Shown here in pieces: positions 20,868 to 22,698 of a DNA stretch of 22,698 nucleotides (position 1 is its first letter; each line of letters begins with the position of its first letter). The notes under the pieces are model-generated. The model was given only the letters and a program-made list of their open reading frames with translations. It was not told where the DNA came from and did not search any database. The stretch covers positions 1 through 22,698 of IMG/VR virus record IMGVR_UViG_3300009365_003805. The stretch is one strand, 5' to 3'. Made by a program: the position numbers and the translations under genes. This DNA comes from a virus.

Positions 20868-22474
20868 GCAGGATCCCCTTGTATAGATGATTCTTTTGAT
20901 AGGCGTTTTTGGCGGAGCTCGTGGAGTTCCGTCAAAGCCTTTTCTTCTTCGATCAAACCCTCTACAACCTCATCCCAATCCTCGCCCCGTTGAGCCGACA
21001 ATTTCCGACGGGTCGACAAAGCGTTCTCAGGATCAATCATGATCTCAGAGGCTCGGCCATCCTTGAGCGGATCGACCCAGGTCCAGCCTGGATCCTGCCA
21101 GGTAACCGCCTCGAGATACGGAAGCGGATCCGCGGCAAAGGAGCGGAGCTCCGGAAGGAGACCAGCCAACCAGGCAGCCTCGACGAACCAGGCCCAGAGA
21201 CGATCGTTTAATTTGTCATTGAGAAACTTTTGTTGACCTTGATAGGAAAGGCGCTCCTCTAAAGCAGCGGATCGAGCGCTGGAATAACTGGCCTCGGAAT
21301 AGTCATTAGAAAAACCTTCGTAGGACATGCCGACGCCGGCGGAGATACTCCGGGTTTGATCCCGGATAAATGGCTCATATTGTGTACCTGGCCGATTGTG
21401 GCTGGCGAGTTGAATCTCAGTCCCAAACGGAAGGCCTTGAATCCGGCCAGGCTCCAGGTATTGAGGGACATCTTTCCAACCGGGCGCTCCTGATTGGGGG
21501 GCACCCGACGAGCCGCCGGTGGGGGAAGAGGAACCGCCCGACAGCCCGCCGAGGCTGGGGACTTCTGGAAATGCTGATTTGATAAAAATTCCGAAAGCAG
21601 CCGCCAAACGAGCGCCGATCCGCTCGGTCGACTTGTATTCCGAGAGATCGTAAGCCTCCATAAGGACAGCGGCCAGCCAGGAGATACCGCGGGTTTGAGA
21701 GATCCGACGACGATCAAAGACGTGGATAATATCTTCAGCTGGATAAGGAATTGAAACATTGGATCCCGAGGCTTGATAATCGCCCGGATGATTAACCATG
21801 ATATGATAAAAAACCGGCTTGCCGGTCATCGAATCAAACTCGATACCACGCCGGCCGATGTTGCCGTTTTTCAGTTTGCCGTCCACCCGAGGATCCAAAT
21901 GGTCACACTCCAGGAGCTCAACCCTTAATGGCACCACTCCAGGAGGAGAGTCGGGATCTATCACACGATGGACCAAGAATTCCCCATCACCCCAAACATG
22001 ACGGAGGCCGAGCTTTTGCATGGCAGCTATCCCATCGTGGCCGGTAAGATCCGCATGTTTAGACCACCGACGCCAGAGGGCCTCGGCTTTCTTATTGACC
22101 TCTTTCAGGAGTTGACCGGCCGGATCCCTAAAACGTGCCTGGGGATTGATCCCCATTCTCACCACGTTGTTACAAATCTTTTCAATGGCGCCGGAAACGT
22201 AACCGCTATTTTGGATTAGATCCCGGGCCCGGCCAAGGATCCACTTATGGCCTCTCTTGATATCCGCGTCGGCGGACTTCGGACGAGTCTTCCAATTTTG
22301 ATTAGCCCCGGAGAGCTCGCCGGCGGCATAGGACCGGATGGCCATTCGGCGGTTGACATATTGAGCAGCCAGCCCAGGGAAAACACTACCGATCACAGTC
22401 GCGACAGCGCGTGTCGTCCCATCAAAGACCATGGCACGGATCGAGCGTTTTCCTGACTCCCATCCGTCACTCAT
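20864..22474 (-). CDS. Portal protein, lambda gpB family
   Basis: This 536-residue protein would form the dodecameric ring at the capsid vertex through which DNA is packaged and to which the neck attaches. The family signature is clear: an N-terminal Arg-Arg-Met-Ala-Ile-Arg-Ser-Tyr region, a central block with Ile-Ile-His-Val-Phe-Asp-Arg-Arg-Arg and Gln-Thr-Arg-Gly-Ile-Ser-Trp, and near residue 410 the classic Asn-Asp-Tyr-Ser-Glu-Ala-Ser-Tyr-Ser-Ser-Ala-Arg motif. These match the lambda-type portal family (Phage_portal_2). The length is close to lambda gpB (533). Around residues 304-330 there is a Gly/Ser/Pro-rich insert, probably a flexible loop. The start overlaps the gpW-like stop by 4 nt and the stop overlaps the next start by 4 nt, so translation of the three genes is probably coupled. 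Confidence 0.95.
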   Translation of the reverse strand: MSDGWESGKRSIRAMVFDGTTRAVATVIGSVFPGLAAQYVNRRMAIRSYAAGELSGANQNWKTRPKSADADIKRGHKWILGRARDLIQNSGYVSGAIEKICNNVVRMGINPQARFRDPAGQLLKEVNKKAEALWRRWSKHADLTGHDGIAAMQKLGLRHVWGDGEFLVHRVIDPDSPPGVVPLRVELLECDHLDPRVDGKLKNGNIGRRGIEFDSMTGKPVFYHIMVNHPGDYQASGSNVSIPYPAEDIIHVFDRRRISQTRGISWLAAVLMEAYDLSEYKSTERIGARLAAAFGIFIKSAFPEVPSLGGLSGGSSSPTGGSSGAPQSGAPGWKDVPQYLEPGRIQGLPFGTEIQLASHNRPGTQYEPFIRDQTRSISAGVGMSYEGFSNDYSEASYSSARSAALEERLSYQGQQKFLNDKLNDRLWAWFVEAAWLAGLLPELRSFAADPLPYLEAVTWQDPGWTWVDPLKDGRASEIMIDPENALSTRRKLSAQRGEDWDEVVEGLIEEEKALTELHELRQKRLSKESSIQGDPA

Positions 22475-22698
22475 GATCGGCGCCCTCCGAATGCAATATT
22501 GCCGGAGGGCATAACTCCGCCGTTCTTAAGATTTTCAAGCCGGGCCTCCAGACGATCAATAACCGTCTGAACCTCGGTAAGGTTCGCCTTCGTATACTGA
22601 CGACGACCTATTTGATAAGACTGATTTCCCTCGAGGATCTTTGCGCGGGCGGCTTCATACTGAGCGAGAGTCGCCTCTATCTGTTGTATCGTTGCCAT
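22471..22698 (-). CDS. gpW-like head-to-tail connector protein
   Basis: This 75-residue protein lies directly upstream of the portal gene, as W does before B in lambda. The second half has the pattern expected of the gpW family: a Gln-Ile-Gly-Arg-Arg-Gln-Tyr strand, then a helix (Leu-Thr-Glu-Val...Ile-Asp-Arg-Leu-Glu-Ala-Arg-Leu) and a Gly/Arg-rich tail. Lambda gpW is 68 residues and enters the portal vertex after packaging to let later neck proteins bind. The ATG is the last three bases of the window, so its ribosome binding site is outside. Its stop overlaps the portal start in an ATGA. The alternative is another small family found in this position, such as DUF6148. Identification rests on position, length and pattern. 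Confidence 0.72.
   Translation of the reverse strand: MATIQQIEATLAQYEAARAKILEGNQSYQIGRRQYTKANLTEVQTVIDRLEARLENLKNGGVMPSGNIAFGGRRS

Noticed and set aside
1-22698. tRNA genes, CRISPR array, insertion sequence or attachment site
   Set aside because: No cloverleaf, regular spacer-repeat array, transposase or flanking direct repeat was seen; the window is almost fully packed with late genes.

Overview
This window is part of the virion-assembly region of a tailed double-stranded DNA phage or prophage. Every confidently called gene except one lies on the minus strand, so the late operon reads right to left. The part list points to a long, flexible, non-contractile (siphovirus-type) tail: a lambda-type gpW-like connector and portal, a fused prohead protease/major capsid protein, a DUF2190 decoration protein, neck proteins, one tail-tube protein, a tail-assembly chaperone with a -1 frameshift extension, and a 1515-residue tape measure. 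No sheath gene is seen. The lambda-type head genes suggest a Gram-negative, probably proteobacterial host. That is an inference; the host and the free-phage versus prophage state cannot be fixed from this window. No integrase, attachment site, tRNA, CRISPR array or insertion sequence was seen.

Layout in transcription order. Head: gpW-like (22.7-22.5 kb), portal, protease-capsid fusion, decoration protein. Neck and tail tube: a head-tail joining candidate, a tail-completion protein (gpZ-like), a tail-terminator candidate and the major tail protein (18.2-16.0 kb). Tail assembly: chaperone plus frameshift extension, then the tape measure (16.0-10.7 kb). Tail tip: a chain of proteins sharing 1-8 nt overlaps or short gaps (10.7-3.6 kb), including a 1194-residue protein of repeated beta modules and a hub-like protein with a strict 14-residue N-terminal repeat. 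Distal tail or fibre candidates follow (3.6-2.1 kb). The last block (2.1-0 kb) has a membrane/coiled-coil protein, an M15 peptidase endolysin, a secreted protein and a permuted NlpC/P60-like enzyme.

The points that stand out most are these. First, the protease-capsid fusion has a near-perfect internal ribosome binding site and an in-frame ATG at codon 245, which would release a scaffold-plus-capsid protein headed by a small Cys/His metal-binding motif. Second, a small two-helix membrane protein on the opposite strand sits between the chaperone and the tape measure with its own promoter-like sequence; this is the position and form of a moron gene such as the HK97 gp15 superinfection-exclusion gene. 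Third, the chaperone extension is too short to be found as a stand-alone gene. Fourth, the hub-like protein carries ten copies of a 14-residue PW repeat. Fifth, GGATCC is several-fold over-represented.

Neighbouring genes mostly overlap by 1-8 nt (ATGA, TAATG) or are a few bases apart, so translational coupling is likely. AT-rich leaders with strong Shine-Dalgarno sites occur ahead of the decoration, tail-tube, chaperone and secreted-protein genes. No non-coding gap exceeds about 100 nt, apart from the 212 nt between chaperone and tape measure, which the opposite-strand gene nearly fills.
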